In this document: positions 24,146 to 32,942 of the stretch, one piece after another
Layout of the letters: each line of letters starts with the position of its first letter
How positions within the stretch are numbered: the stretch's first letter is position 1
Position numbers and translations under genes: made by a program
NCBI GenBank assembly: GCA_021801605.1
Contig: JAJYXU010000015.1
Coordinates: forward strand, 1 to 49,028
Source: Bacteroidota bacterium
GTDB taxonomy: Bacteria > Bacteroidota > Ignavibacteria > Ignavibacteriales > Melioribacteraceae
DNA: 49,028 nucleotides
Direction of reading: 5' to 3'
Notes under the pieces: generated by a model
Told to the model about the DNA's origin: nothing
What the model saw: only the letters and a program-made list of their open reading frames with translations
Database searches by the model: none

Positions 24146-25209
24146 GAGAGTGATAAATCAAAGTGTGGTGGAAAGTTGTTATGATCAAAAAAAATCTTTC
24201 CGTTATTCACTTCATAAAGATCTCTGCAAATGTCTTGCTTGAAGTATTCCGAAGTATCGAGTCCATGAGCGAATGAATGATTTACTAAAGTTGCCAACAA
24301 AACCAAAGCACTTTTACCAACTGCACTTTCAAATGATGAAGAGATAATTACATTTTTATTTTTCTTCCAGGCTTCTTGAATTATTTGTAAAGAAGAAATA
24401 ATTCCTCCATAGATCATTGGCTTCAAGATGATAAAATTGATATAACCATCACTTATGACCTTGTGAACATCTTCGATCGAGGAGAGCGATTCATCTAAAG
24501 CGATTGGTACGGTAGAAGTTTGCGCAAGTTGCAGATTGTCATATAAGTTGCTGCATGGTTCTTCAATGTATTCAATACCGAAAATTGCAAGTCGTTCTAT
24601 AAAAGATTTTGCATTTTCAAAACTCCATTTCCGATTGGCGTCTAAACGTATTTTAATTTTGTCTCCAAATTTTTCATGTACGCTTTGAATTATTCTATAA
24701 TCCAAATCAAAATCATCTCTTCCAATTTTTATCTTGAATGTACTGTAGCTCTCATTGAATTTTTCGTTAATTCGATCCAGAATATTTTCTTCTTCGCCAA
24801 AACCGATTACAGCATTGACCCCAAATTCCGATTTTACGGTTGCAAAAGAGTCTTTAATAAAATTCTTGTTGCGCTTAATTATCAAACCTATGACGGCTTG
24901 TTCAAGTGCGAATTGAAGAGAAGGAACAAGATGAAATTCTGAGAGCAAAGCAGCGACCGAATTAAGATTTTCTTCAGCACTAAAACCGACTATCTGATAT
25001 TGCAATCCCCTTAAAATTCTTTCCGCATCTTCAATGGTTTCTAAACTAAATCCCGGAAGGGGAGAACATTCGCCGAATAAGGTATTTTCTAATTCGTCTG
25101 ATATTGAAATAATAAATCCATTTCGTTCGGTGATTGTTTGGGATGATGTTTGAAATGGGTTTTTGAGTTTGAGTGAGAAAGGGAAGTATTTGAAATTATT
25201 TATGGTCAT
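24142..25209 (-). CDS. menC: o-Succinylbenzoate synthase
   Basis: Enolase-superfamily dehydratase converting SHCHC to o-succinylbenzoate. The 355 residues have the catalytic KxK in TFKIKIGRDDFD, metal ligands in IRLDANRKWS, YIEEPCSN and ALDESLSSIED, and the second catalytic Lys in FIILKPMIYGG. Length is normal. It overlaps both menE and menA by four bases, so the three are translationally coupled. Confidence 0.95.
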   Translation of the reverse strand: MTINNFKYFPFSLKLKNPFQTSSQTITERNGFIISISDELENTLFGECSPLPGFSLETIEDAERILRGLQYQIVGFSAEENLNSVAALLSEFHLVPSLQFALEQAVIGLIIKRNKNFIKDSFATVKSEFGVNAVIGFGEEENILDRINEKFNESYSTFKIKIGRDDFDLDYRIIQSVHEKFGDKIKIRLDANRKWSFENAKSFIERLAIFGIEYIEEPCSNLYDNLQLAQTSTVPIALDESLSSIEDVHKVISDGYINFIILKPMIYGGIISSLQIIQEAWKKNKNVIISSSFESAVGKSALVLLATLVNHSFAHGLDTSEYFKQDICRDLYEVNNGKIFFDHNNFPPHFDLSLS

Positions 25210-26129
25210 AAAAGAATTCCGGCTGCAAATAGCAAACCGTACAAAGCGGAAAGTTTTGCGGTAAGCTCTAATGTTTTGTTCAATTCACTTCCGCGCAAAG
25301 TATAAATCATCTTGATCAGTTTTATTGCAAGAGGCAAACTTAAAAGTGGTAGGAAGACAAAGATTTCTTTCTTGAATGTGAAGTAAACAATAAAAAGTAT
25401 TGCATAGGATATGATCATGAAAAAAACATATTGAATACGACCGAATCGCTCACCAAAAATAACAATTAAAGTATTTTTTCCGTTTGAACGGTCTTCTTCG
25501 CGGTCACGGTAATTATTCACAACTAAAATATTTGTTATTAATGCGCCAACGGGAACCGAGGACCAAAACGCCATGGTAGTTATTTGATTCGCTTGAACGT
25601 AGTATGTTCCAACAGTTCCAATAAAACCGAAAAACAAAAATACGGCAATATCACCAAGACCATTGTATGCAAGCGGAAACGGACCCGCTGTGTAAGCAAT
25701 ACCGGCAAGGATTGAAAGCACACCTATAATTAAAATAAACCAACCGCCGAGATAAATCAGATAGAGTCCAAAGATAATACTCAATCCAAAAGAAAAATAA
25801 ATTCCGAGTTTCATTTCAAAAATAGAAAGAATACCGGAAGCAGTCGCACGCTGCGGTCCGATCCGGTCTTTTTTATCCGTTCCGTGAAGAAAATCGAAAA
25901 GATCATTTACAAAATTTGTTCCTACTTGAATAAGCAGAGCGCAGAGAAGTGCAACCAAAGCTGCGAGCGGTTTAAATTTTTCGTCATGAATTGTTATTGC
26001 AGTGCCTACAAGAACCGGAACAACAGCAGCTGCCAAAGTTCTTGGTCGGCTTGCAAGGATCCATGCATCGAATTTTGTAATTGTATTTGAAGCTGATGAT
26101 ATCATTATTTTTCTGTTAGACATAGACAA
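25206..26129 (-). CDS. menA: 1,4-Dihydroxy-2-naphthoate polyprenyltransferase
   Basis: UbiA-family membrane prenyltransferase that attaches the isoprenoid tail to DHNA. The 307 residues have about eight membrane helices, the prenyl-diphosphate motif NDLFDFLHGTDKKDR near 75-90, and a second Asp motif NNYRDREEDRSNGKNTL near 205-220. It starts after a 447-base gap that interrupts the men operon, so it may be driven by a separate promoter or by read-through. The start MSMSN could also be the third codon. Confidence 0.95.
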   Translation of the reverse strand: MSMSNRKIMISSASNTITKFDAWILASRPRTLAAAVVPVLVGTAITIHDEKFKPLAALVALLCALLIQVGTNFVNDLFDFLHGTDKKDRIGPQRATASGILSIFEMKLGIYFSFGLSIIFGLYLIYLGGWFILIIGVLSILAGIAYTAGPFPLAYNGLGDIAVFLFFGFIGTVGTYYVQANQITTMAFWSSVPVGALITNILVVNNYRDREEDRSNGKNTLIVIFGERFGRIQYVFFMIISYAILFIVYFTFKKEIFVFLPLLSLPLAIKLIKMIYTLRGSELNKTLELTAKLSALYGLLFAAGILL

Positions 26130-26201
26130 TTTCTAGTTTGATGAACTCATACATTCTTTTTTTCAAAGCACCTTTGGAAACCAAATCAACTTTATGATTT
26201 A

Positions 26202-26365
26202 GAGACTTCTGAAAAATAAGATTATACAGAATGGTAACATTTTTAATAGCACACGGATGACGCGGATTTAACGGATTTTGATCTGCGTAAATCTGCTTAA
26301 TCAGTGTTCATCTGCGTGCCATTCTCCCGAAGGGATGCCTTCGGCAATAATTTTTCAGAAGTCTC
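26202..26365. repeat. Nested palindromic element with GAGACTTCTGAAAAA ends, splitting the men operon
   Basis: Outer arms GAGACTTCTGAAAAA (26202-26216) and TTTTTCAGAAGTCTC (26351-26365) are perfect complements. Inner arms AATAGCACACGGATGAC (26245-26261) and GTTCATCTGCGTGCCATT (26306-26323) pair imperfectly, and a third hairpin CCGAAGG/CCTTCGG (26327-26344, loop GATG) sits beside the right arm. The element ends the reading frame of a nucleotidyltransferase remnant. Confidence 0.88.
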
Positions 26366-26575
26366 ATTTAATAACTCTTCCAATTCATCCGAAAGATCGA
26401 TGAACTCTAAACCAATTGGTTTTCTATACGAAACCAATAGGTCAATATCGCTTTTTCTGTTTTGTTCACCTCTGCTATAGGATCCGAATATTCCTATCTC
26501 ATCAATAAAATACTTTTTTTGAAGATAGGATTTGTTCTTCTTAAAATATTTTTTGCTTTTGATAAAGTAATCATA
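26297..26575 (-). pseudogene. MNT-type nucleotidyltransferase remnant, truncated at both ends
   Basis: The minus-strand frame reads YDYFIKSKKYFKKNKSYLQK, then IGIFGSYSRGEQNRKSDIDL and SYRKPIGLEFIDLSDELEEL: the minimal-nucleotidyltransferase (MntA-like antitoxin) core with GSYxRG and SDIDL. No ATG in this frame is available before menB ends, and the C-terminal half is replaced: from LLNE onwards the frame runs through the palindromic element (ETSEKLLPKASLRENGTQ) and stops at TAA 26297-26299. No HEPN partner is nearby. Most likely a decayed accessory gene caught inside the men operon. Confidence 0.7.
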
Positions 26576-26576
26576 A

Positions 26577-27410
26577 TTATGGTACTCTTGGAAATTTTTT
26601 GAAATCCGGTTTTCGTTTTTCGTTGTAAGCGTTCTTACCTTCTTGAGCTTCTTCGCTCATATAATAAAGGAGTGTTGCATTACCGGCAAGTTCTTGAATT
26701 CCAGCTTGTCCATCTAATTCTGCATTGAATGCCGATTTGATTAAACGTAATGAAAGAGGACTCATTTCTAAAATTTCTTTTGCCCACTTAATGCCCTCTG
26801 CTTCAAGTTGATTAATTGGAACAACTTTATTGACTAATCCCATTGCAAGAGCATCCTCTGCATTATATTGATGGCAAAGAAACCAAATTTCCCGCGCCTT
26901 CTTTTGACCAATAATTCTAGCTAAATAACTTGAACCAAATCCTCCGTCGAAGCTGCCTACTTTTGGACCTGTCTGACCGAAAATTGCATTCTCTGCGGCA
27001 ATTGTCAAATCACATACAACGTGCAACACGTGACCGCCTCCAATTGCATATCCGGCAACCAATGCTATTACAGGCTTGGGAATACTTCGGATCTGTTTTT
27101 GTACATCGAGTATATTCAATCGTGGAACGCCGTCTTTGCCAACGTAACCTTTATTACCTCGGATTGATTGATCTCCACCGGAACAGAAAGCATACTTTCC
27201 ATCTTTAGCGGGACCTTTTCCGGTTAATAAGATCACGCCGATATTTGTATCTTCACGCGCATCTGCAAATGCATCATAAAGTTCAAGTGTTGTTTCCGGT
27301 CGGAATGCATTTCTCTTTTCAGGACGGTTGATTGTAATTTTAGCAATTCCGTCCATCTTTTCATAAATGATGTCTGTATAATCTTTGGCTTTGATCCAAT
27401 TTAAACTCAT
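26577..27410 (-). CDS. menB: 1,4-Dihydroxy-2-naphthoyl-CoA synthase
   Basis: Crotonase-fold enzyme closing the naphthoate ring. In 277 residues: [20 protein letters not shown], oxyanion-hole [37 protein letters not shown], and [20 protein letters not shown], the bicarbonate-dependent (type I) active-site form. C-terminus [15 protein letters not shown] is typical. It overlaps menH by four bases. After it comes the 447-base gap with the nucleotidyltransferase remnant. Confidence 0.97.
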   Translation of the reverse strand: MSLNWIKAKDYTDIIYEKMDGIAKITINRPEKRNAFRPETTLELYDAFADAREDTNIGVILLTGKGPAKDGKYAFCSGGDQSIRGNKGYVGKDGVPRLNILDVQKQIRSIPKPVIALVAGYAIGGGHVLHVVCDLTIAAENAIFGQTGPKVGSFDGGFGSSYLARIIGQKKAREIWFLCHQYNAEDALAMGLVNKVVPINQLEAEGIKWAKEILEMSPLSLRLIKSAFNAELDGQAGIQELAGNATLLYYMSEEAQEGKNAYNEKRKPDFKKFPRVP

Positions 27411-28237
27411 TTCTTCCTTTCAATAGAATCTAAAAAATCCACAACTAATTTAGTAAAAAGCTCCGGCTTTTCTATGTGAACATTATGACCGCATTCCGAA
27501 ATTGTCTTCTGTTTAGCATCCGGAAATTTAGACTTCATTGCTTTGTTGATTTTAGTGTATTTGTTATCCAGCTCACCGCTGATCAGTAGAACCGGAAAAT
27601 TAAGAGAATTAAGCTTGTCCCAATAACTCATCATCAATCCGGTACTGAAACTTAAAAGACTGTTAGTTAAACCGGTCGTATTATTCTCCAATCTTTTTTT
27701 CTTAATTTTTTCGAAGTCGGGTAAACTTTTTAGCGATTTGAACAAGGGAGTCTCAAACCAAAAATTAATAAATGGTTCAACACCTTCATTTTTGATTTTT
27801 TCGGCTAAGAGGAAATCAAATTCAACGCGTTCTTTTTTCAAACAAATATCTTCTATCCCGGGAGTGGCACTTTCAAAAATAGCTGCTCTAATTTGTTGAG
27901 TATGTTTTAAGCAATATGAAAGAGCTGCCCGCCCGCCCATGGAATATCCGGCAAGAATAATATTCTGAAAATTTAGTTGCGAAAAAATTGAATTGAGTTG
28001 GTGGACAATTGCTGTACAAGTATAATGTCTTGGTTCAGTTGGAGAGCCTGATTTGCCGTGACCTACAAGGTCAATTGCAACAGGTAATAAATTATCGGGA
28101 AGTTTATCGAGAAGGAATTGCCAATCGCTTGAATCACCGGTAAAACCGTGAAGAAAAACAATTGGCGTTTTGTCTCTGTTTAGATTGGATTCGTTTAAGA
28201 GAAGGTTAAACTCAATATCGTCAACTTTTAATATCAT
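27407..28237 (-). CDS. menH: SHCHC synthase, alpha/beta hydrolase
   Basis: Eliminates pyruvate from the MenD product. The 276 residues have the oxyanion loop [12 protein letters not shown], nucleophile elbow [11 protein letters not shown], the catalytic Asp in [11 protein letters not shown] and His in [12 protein letters not shown]. These and the location between menD and menB support MenH rather than another hydrolase. It overlaps menD by 17 bases and menB by four. Confidence 0.93.
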   Translation of the reverse strand: MILKVDDIEFNLLLNESNLNRDKTPIVFLHGFTGDSSDWQFLLDKLPDNLLPVAIDLVGHGKSGSPTEPRHYTCTAIVHQLNSIFSQLNFQNIILAGYSMGGRAALSYCLKHTQQIRAAIFESATPGIEDICLKKERVEFDFLLAEKIKNEGVEPFINFWFETPLFKSLKSLPDFEKIKKKRLENNTTGLTNSLLSFSTGLMMSYWDKLNSLNFPVLLISGELDNKYTKINKAMKSKFPDAKQKTISECGHNVHIEKPELFTKLVVDFLDSIERKK

Positions 28238-29993
28238 GGATGAATTTTACAATTCTATTAGAAACTGCGTTCCAATATTCCTGACGCTGAATCTTTGATT
28301 CTTTTGCGTCGGTTTGAATCTCAAGAACGGTAAGTTTTTTATTCCTCGAAGATAATATCACTTTTTCTTTCAAATCTTTCCAGTTTTTTATTTTGTGATG
28401 AGTTGCACCGTAGGCTTCAACAATTTTTTTAAAATCTATTTTCAGCGGTGTTGAAAAATTCTCTGTGAAAAATTCTTTGTATTCAGAAATTGGTAAGGAT
28501 TCAAATATCCCTCCGCCGCTGTTGTTTATTAAAACTATTGTCATGGCAATATTGTATTTGATTGCGTTGTGAAGACCGTTAAGGTCATGGTAAAATGCAA
28601 GGTCGCCGATAAGGAGATAATTTTTTTCTTTTGATGTTTTCGCAATTCCAAGCGCAGTAGAGTTGATTCCATCAATTCCGCTTGCGCCGCGGTTTGTGAA
28701 AATGTTTATCTGTTTTTTACTCGAAGAGGCAAAAAAATCAATATCGCGGATTGGAGAAGAGTTCGATATCATAAAATTCGATTTGTTAGGTATTGTTTTT
28801 AATAACTCAATGGCTATTTTACCTTCGAATGGAAATTTTGATTTCTTGAAATATTCATTTTTTATCTCTTCGGAAAAATTGTTCATTGTATGAAAATCAA
28901 TTAACCAACAGCTATCACGGTTACTTCTGTTGTTAGCTGCTTGAAGTAAAGAATCACAAAACTCGGAAGGATTAGCAAGTAAAACAGTTTTTACCGTAAG
29001 TGAAGGATCGTTTTTATCACCAAACTCGTTCACTAAAATTTTTTCCGCTTTAGAGTTCTTAAAGAAATGTTGTACAATATTTGATGTAGGTGTGCCGCCA
29101 AATTGTATAATTATCTCAGGATCAAAATATTTCTGAAAATCTTTCGCTCGGATAATTGCAGTTAAGTTATCAATTAAATTTTCTTTTGAATGATTACCGA
29201 ATCTAAGGGACGAAGAACCATCCACGTAAATCGGGTAACCAAACTTTTCAGAAAAGCGGATGGCTAGTTTTGCAAAGTCATTCTGATAGTGTCCAAAACC
29301 AATTAATATTATACCGCGTTCTTTGTAGTAAAAGTTCTTAGTTAGTGCATTAAAATTTATTTTATTCTTAGTTCGCGGCGTTATTTCAAGAGATGAATTA
29401 AAAAACACTTTCTCAATTGCCCCGACTTTAATTTTGTCGGTAAAACTCTGGGGTTCAAAAGGTTTTTCAAATGGAAAGTTTACATGAACCGGACCTAAAT
29501 CATCTATTGAAGAATAGTGTATTGCTTTTTCCGCAATCTGTTTGATCGTCGAAAGTTTTTTAACATCCGGCAAACCGGCATCAAGAAATAATCGAATATG
29601 ATTTTTATAAATATTTTCTTGATTGATGGTTTGATTTGCACCTCGGTTTCGTAAAAAAGGAGGGCGGTCGGCAGTACAAATTATCAATGGCACTCTTTGA
29701 TAATAAGCTTCAATGATTGCCGGATACAACTCGGCAACAGCGGTTCCTGATGTTGTAACAAGGGCAACAGGCGTATTAGTCTTCTTAGCTAGCCCCAGTG
29801 CAAAAAATGCAGATGATCGTTCATCTACGACCGGGAAAACTTCAATAATTTTATTTGATGCAAATGCTAAAGTTAAAGGAGTACTTCTGGAACCAGGCGA
29901 TATACATGCATAACGCACCCCAAGTTGTGCAAGACGATTCACAAAAATATCACTCCAAATAATATTACGATTTATAGACAGTTTCATTGGCAA
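28221..29993 (-). CDS. menD: SEPHCHC synthase, ThDP-dependent
   Basis: Adds succinic semialdehyde-ThDP to isochorismate. The 590 residues include ACISPGSRSTPLTLAFA, catalytic Glu region VVDERSSAFFALGLAK, VTTSGTAVAELYPAIIEA, RPPFLRNRGANQTINQ, and the ThDP/Mg half NRGASGIDGINSTALGIA and LIGDLAFYHDLNGLHNAI. Length is normal for MenD. It overlaps menF by 29 bases and menH by 17. M1 and M3 are alternative starts. Confidence 0.96.
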   Translation of the reverse strand: MPMKLSINRNIIWSDIFVNRLAQLGVRYACISPGSRSTPLTLAFASNKIIEVFPVVDERSSAFFALGLAKKTNTPVALVTTSGTAVAELYPAIIEAYYQRVPLIICTADRPPFLRNRGANQTINQENIYKNHIRLFLDAGLPDVKKLSTIKQIAEKAIHYSSIDDLGPVHVNFPFEKPFEPQSFTDKIKVGAIEKVFFNSSLEITPRTKNKINFNALTKNFYYKERGIILIGFGHYQNDFAKLAIRFSEKFGYPIYVDGSSSLRFGNHSKENLIDNLTAIIRAKDFQKYFDPEIIIQFGGTPTSNIVQHFFKNSKAEKILVNEFGDKNDPSLTVKTVLLANPSEFCDSLLQAANNRSNRDSCWLIDFHTMNNFSEEIKNEYFKKSKFPFEGKIAIELLKTIPNKSNFMISNSSPIRDIDFFASSSKKQINIFTNRGASGIDGINSTALGIAKTSKEKNYLLIGDLAFYHDLNGLHNAIKYNIAMTIVLINNSGGGIFESLPISEYKEFFTENFSTPLKIDFKKIVEAYGATHHKIKNWKDLKEKVILSSRNKKLTVLEIQTDAKESKIQRQEYWNAVSNRIVKFIHDIKS

Positions 29994-31371
29994 AGAGATT
30001 AAGGATTGGTTTTAGTTTTAATTCTGTTTCATTGAATTCCGAAAGCGGATCAGAACCGCTAACAATACCGCAGCCTGCAAAGGCATGTAAAATATTTCCG
30101 CATAAAAGTGCAGAACGAATTCCAACTGCGAATTCCGAACCGCCATTTAAATTAAACCAGCCAACTATGCCGGAATAAAGACCACGGTCAAAAGTTTCCA
30201 GTTCATTGATAGTTTTTAATGCATCTTCGCCTGGAAACCCGCAAACGGCAGGCGTTGGATATAATTTCTCTAACAGCGAAAAAATGGCTACATCTGTTTT
30301 TAATTTTCCACGTATTTGAGAATAAAGATGCTGAATGTTAGAATATTTCTTAATAGTTGGTTGTAAATCAAAAAGTATTTTCTCTGTAAAAGGAGTTAAC
30401 CGATCAAGAAGAAAATCTACAACACTTTTATGCTCAGTTAAATTTTTGTTGTCTTCAAGAAGTCTTAATTCCAAAGCGCGGTCTTCGTTAGTGTCAATGC
30501 CTCTTTGAATTGAGCCTGCGAGTGCGTCGGTCTCTACAAAACCATCTTTGACTTTGAAAAGTTTTTCCGGAGTAGTTCCGAAGAAAATTGATGTTCCCGA
30601 CTTATACGCAAAAGTAATGCAGTTTTCGTAACTAAATTCCAGTTGTTGCAACTGCTTAAAAATATTTGGGGTTACGTTGAATTCAATTTCATTGAAACGT
30701 GCAAGTACAACTTTTTGTAATTTTTGAGGAGACAACTTTTCAAGTGCAGATTCAACCTGAACAGACCATTGAGTAAAATCAGAATTTGATTTATTAGAGA
30801 GAATTTTAATTTGACCCTCTCCCTCTTGCGTAATTTCTATTTCAGATTGATATTCTTTTGAAAGGACTTTCTCTATATTATTCCATATGATTTTCTCATT
30901 AATTTCATTTCCAAAAATATTAATAACAATTTTATAATCTGTTCCTTGTTTGAGTAAAAGGATTTGCGGCAGACTCCATTTAGCAAATTCAAAATCTTTC
31001 CATAAATTCTTGGTTTTTCCGGAAGGGAATTTTATCCCTCCAACGAACAAGGGATATGCCGAATCGCTAATATCTTTTGTGTTAGAAATAATTTTAAACG
31101 GGAGGTTTTTTAATAAATCGTCAAATTTCGATAAATTCTTAAATTCTTTTCTGCTTATAGAATAGATATCTCCATAAGCTATAAAAGAGAAATTTTCAGA
31201 CGGACTGCTCCAGTAGAACAAAAAATTATTATTGCTCAGTAATTTTTTTTTGAGCTCTTGATATTCCTTCTCGTCAATTGTTTGGGAATGGGAAAATAAA
31301 TGGGATTCTTCAAATTGCTCCCAATTATTGCCAGAACCTTTATCTAAAAATATTTGTTTATTTAGTATCAA
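29965..31371 (-). CDS. menF: Isochorismate synthase
   Basis: First committed step of menaquinone synthesis from chorismate. The 468 residues carry a divergent N-terminal half and the conserved C-terminal chorismate-binding domain: KVVLARFNEIEF, TPEKLFKVKDGFVETDALAG, LYPTPAVCGFPGEDAL, YSGIVGWFNLNGGSEFAVGI and AGCGIVSGSDPLSEFNETEL. First gene of the men operon, overlapping menD by 29 bases. Divergent from a MarR regulator across a 277-base gap. Confidence 0.95.
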   Translation of the reverse strand: MILNKQIFLDKGSGNNWEQFEESHLFSHSQTIDEKEYQELKKKLLSNNNFLFYWSSPSENFSFIAYGDIYSISRKEFKNLSKFDDLLKNLPFKIISNTKDISDSAYPLFVGGIKFPSGKTKNLWKDFEFAKWSLPQILLLKQGTDYKIVINIFGNEINEKIIWNNIEKVLSKEYQSEIEITQEGEGQIKILSNKSNSDFTQWSVQVESALEKLSPQKLQKVVLARFNEIEFNVTPNIFKQLQQLEFSYENCITFAYKSGTSIFFGTTPEKLFKVKDGFVETDALAGSIQRGIDTNEDRALELRLLEDNKNLTEHKSVVDFLLDRLTPFTEKILFDLQPTIKKYSNIQHLYSQIRGKLKTDVAIFSLLEKLYPTPAVCGFPGEDALKTINELETFDRGLYSGIVGWFNLNGGSEFAVGIRSALLCGNILHAFAGCGIVSGSDPLSEFNETELKLKPILNLFANETVYKS

Positions 31372-31421
31372 GTTTGAGATTAGAAAAGTTGTTATTCCTT
31401 CAGATAATATAATTTATCCAT

Positions 31422-31440
31422 ACTTAGTTTCAAACTATGT
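31422..31440. promoter_or_regulatory. Near-perfect palindrome ACTTAGTTTCAAACTATGT between menF and marR
   Basis: Two nine-base arms around a central C pair with one mismatch. It lies in the divergent 277-base region between menF and a MarR-family gene, where an autoregulatory MarR operator would be expected. It could equally be chance in an AT-rich spacer. The rest of the spacer is AT-rich with no clear -7 box. Confidence 0.35.
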
Positions 31441-31648
31441 TTAAATTTTATAGCGAAAAAGGAGGAAGAAAAAGAAGAATAACTCAAAAAAACAGAAAAA
31501 TAATAAAATACCTTTTTTTTCAAGTAAGAAAAATTTATTTTAACTACAGTTATATTGAATAATAAAAAATGATAGACCTAAATAACTATTATAGCTAAAA
31601 AAGTTTTCTGATTTATACATTAAATTAATTAAAAGAAGGAATGAAAAT

Positions 31649-32074
31649 ATGGCCAGCGAAAAAAAACAAATGGCATTAGATCTATTTGAAAAATTATCTA
31701 AAGCTTACGACAAGTACCACAAGGTTCAAGCTAAGCAGATGTTTTCAGAAAACTTGACATCTCCTCAATTTGGAGTTTTAGAAATTCTTTATAAAACCGG
31801 ACCTGTACCATTAAAAAGGTTGAGTGAAGAAATGATGGTTACCGGCGCTAATATTACATGTGTGATGGACAATTTGGAAAAGGAAGGATTTGTAAAACGA
31901 ATTTTTTCGAAGGAAGACAGAAGAGTTATACTAGCTGATTTGACTGCGAGCGGGAAAGCAAAAATCGGTTCTATCATGCCGAGATATTCAGATAACATTG
32001 CATCGCTTACTTCTGTTTTGAGTGACCACGAGCAAAAGGAATTGGCAAAATTATTGAGCAAGTTCGAAGCTTAA
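31649..32074 (+). CDS. MarR-family transcriptional regulator
   Basis: Winged-helix regulator of 141 residues: helices around LTSPQFGVLEILYKTGPVPL, recognition helix VPLKRLSEEMMVTGANITCV, and the wing VKRIFSKEDRRVILADLT. MarR proteins bind palindromes as dimers and usually respond to small ligands. It diverges from the men operon, so control of menaquinone synthesis is possible but only inferred. A good AGAAGGA ribosome binding site precedes the ATG. It converges on prmA with a four-base gap. Confidence 0.92.
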   Translation: MASEKKQMALDLFEKLSKAYDKYHKVQAKQMFSENLTSPQFGVLEILYKTGPVPLKRLSEEMMVTGANITCVMDNLEKEGFVKRIFSKEDRRVILADLTASGKAKIGSIMPRYSDNIASLTSVLSDHEQKELAKLLSKFEA

Positions 32075-32078
32075 TTTT

Positions 32079-32927
32079 TTAGTCCAATTGAAGGACGAGC
32101 GCACACCATTCATCCATCTCGTTCTTATCTTTAAGCACGAATCCTATTGAGGTAAATTTTTCTACTATATCTTTCTCGTCAATTATTAAGAGACCGGACA
32201 GTATCAATGTTCCGGTCTTATTTATTTTTAGTTTGATCTCATCTGCAATTTCAAGAAGAATATGCTTGTTGATATTCGCAACTATCAAATCAAAATTATT
32301 TTCTTTGATCTGTTGAATCTCAGCTAAACGAATTTCAACTTTGTTTTCAAGATGGTTCGCCTTCACATTTTCATCTCCGTTTAAGAAACACCATTCATCG
32401 TTGTCAATACAAATAGCAGATTCCGCTCCAAGCATAACCGAGCAAATACCCAGCACGCCTGTTCCGGAGCCAACATCCAAAACTTTTTCTCCCCCATGCA
32501 CATATTCTTCAATCAGTTGAAGAACAAGTTTAGTGGTCGCATGTTCTCCGGTACCAAAAGACATTTTAGGATCAATAGTAATTATGATTTGATCTTTCTC
32601 TGGCGTGTAATCTTTGAATGATGGTTTAATAACGATCCGATCCGTTACTTTAATCACGCGCACGTTTTTTTCATATTCTTCGTTCCAATTTTTATCTTCA
32701 AGCGTTTCTTCTTCAATGGTGAATGACTGAATCTGCTCATCATCAACAAGCCGATCTAAAATATTTTCAAGGTCGCCTTGAGAAATATTTTTTGCTGAAC
32801 CGGCAAAAACAATTAAACCGCTATCCGTTTCGTTGATGCCGTCAAGATCAAGCTGCCAGAGTAACCCGCTGACAAGTTCAACATTTACAGGTTCTGTTTG
32901 GATTCTGAATTGTTTATAAGTTTTCAT
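32079..32927 (-). CDS. prmA: Ribosomal protein L11 methyltransferase
   Basis: SAM-dependent trimethylation of ribosomal protein L11. The 282 residues have the N-terminal substrate-recognition part and the methyltransferase core: IDPKMSFGTGEHATTKL, KVLDVGSGTGVLGICSVMLG, AICIDNDEW and DLIVANINKHILLEIA (the NxNI/H variant of the family's catalytic loop). Length fits PrmA. Followed leftwards by no other co-oriented gene, and 15 bases downstream of dacB. Confidence 0.94.
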   Translation of the reverse strand: MKTYKQFRIQTEPVNVELVSGLLWQLDLDGINETDSGLIVFAGSAKNISQGDLENILDRLVDDEQIQSFTIEEETLEDKNWNEEYEKNVRVIKVTDRIVIKPSFKDYTPEKDQIIITIDPKMSFGTGEHATTKLVLQLIEEYVHGGEKVLDVGSGTGVLGICSVMLGAESAICIDNDEWCFLNGDENVKANHLENKVEIRLAEIQQIKENNFDLIVANINKHILLEIADEIKLKINKTGTLILSGLLIIDEKDIVEKFTSIGFVLKDKNEMDEWCALVLQLD

Positions 32928-32942
32928 TGCTCACCATTTTTA

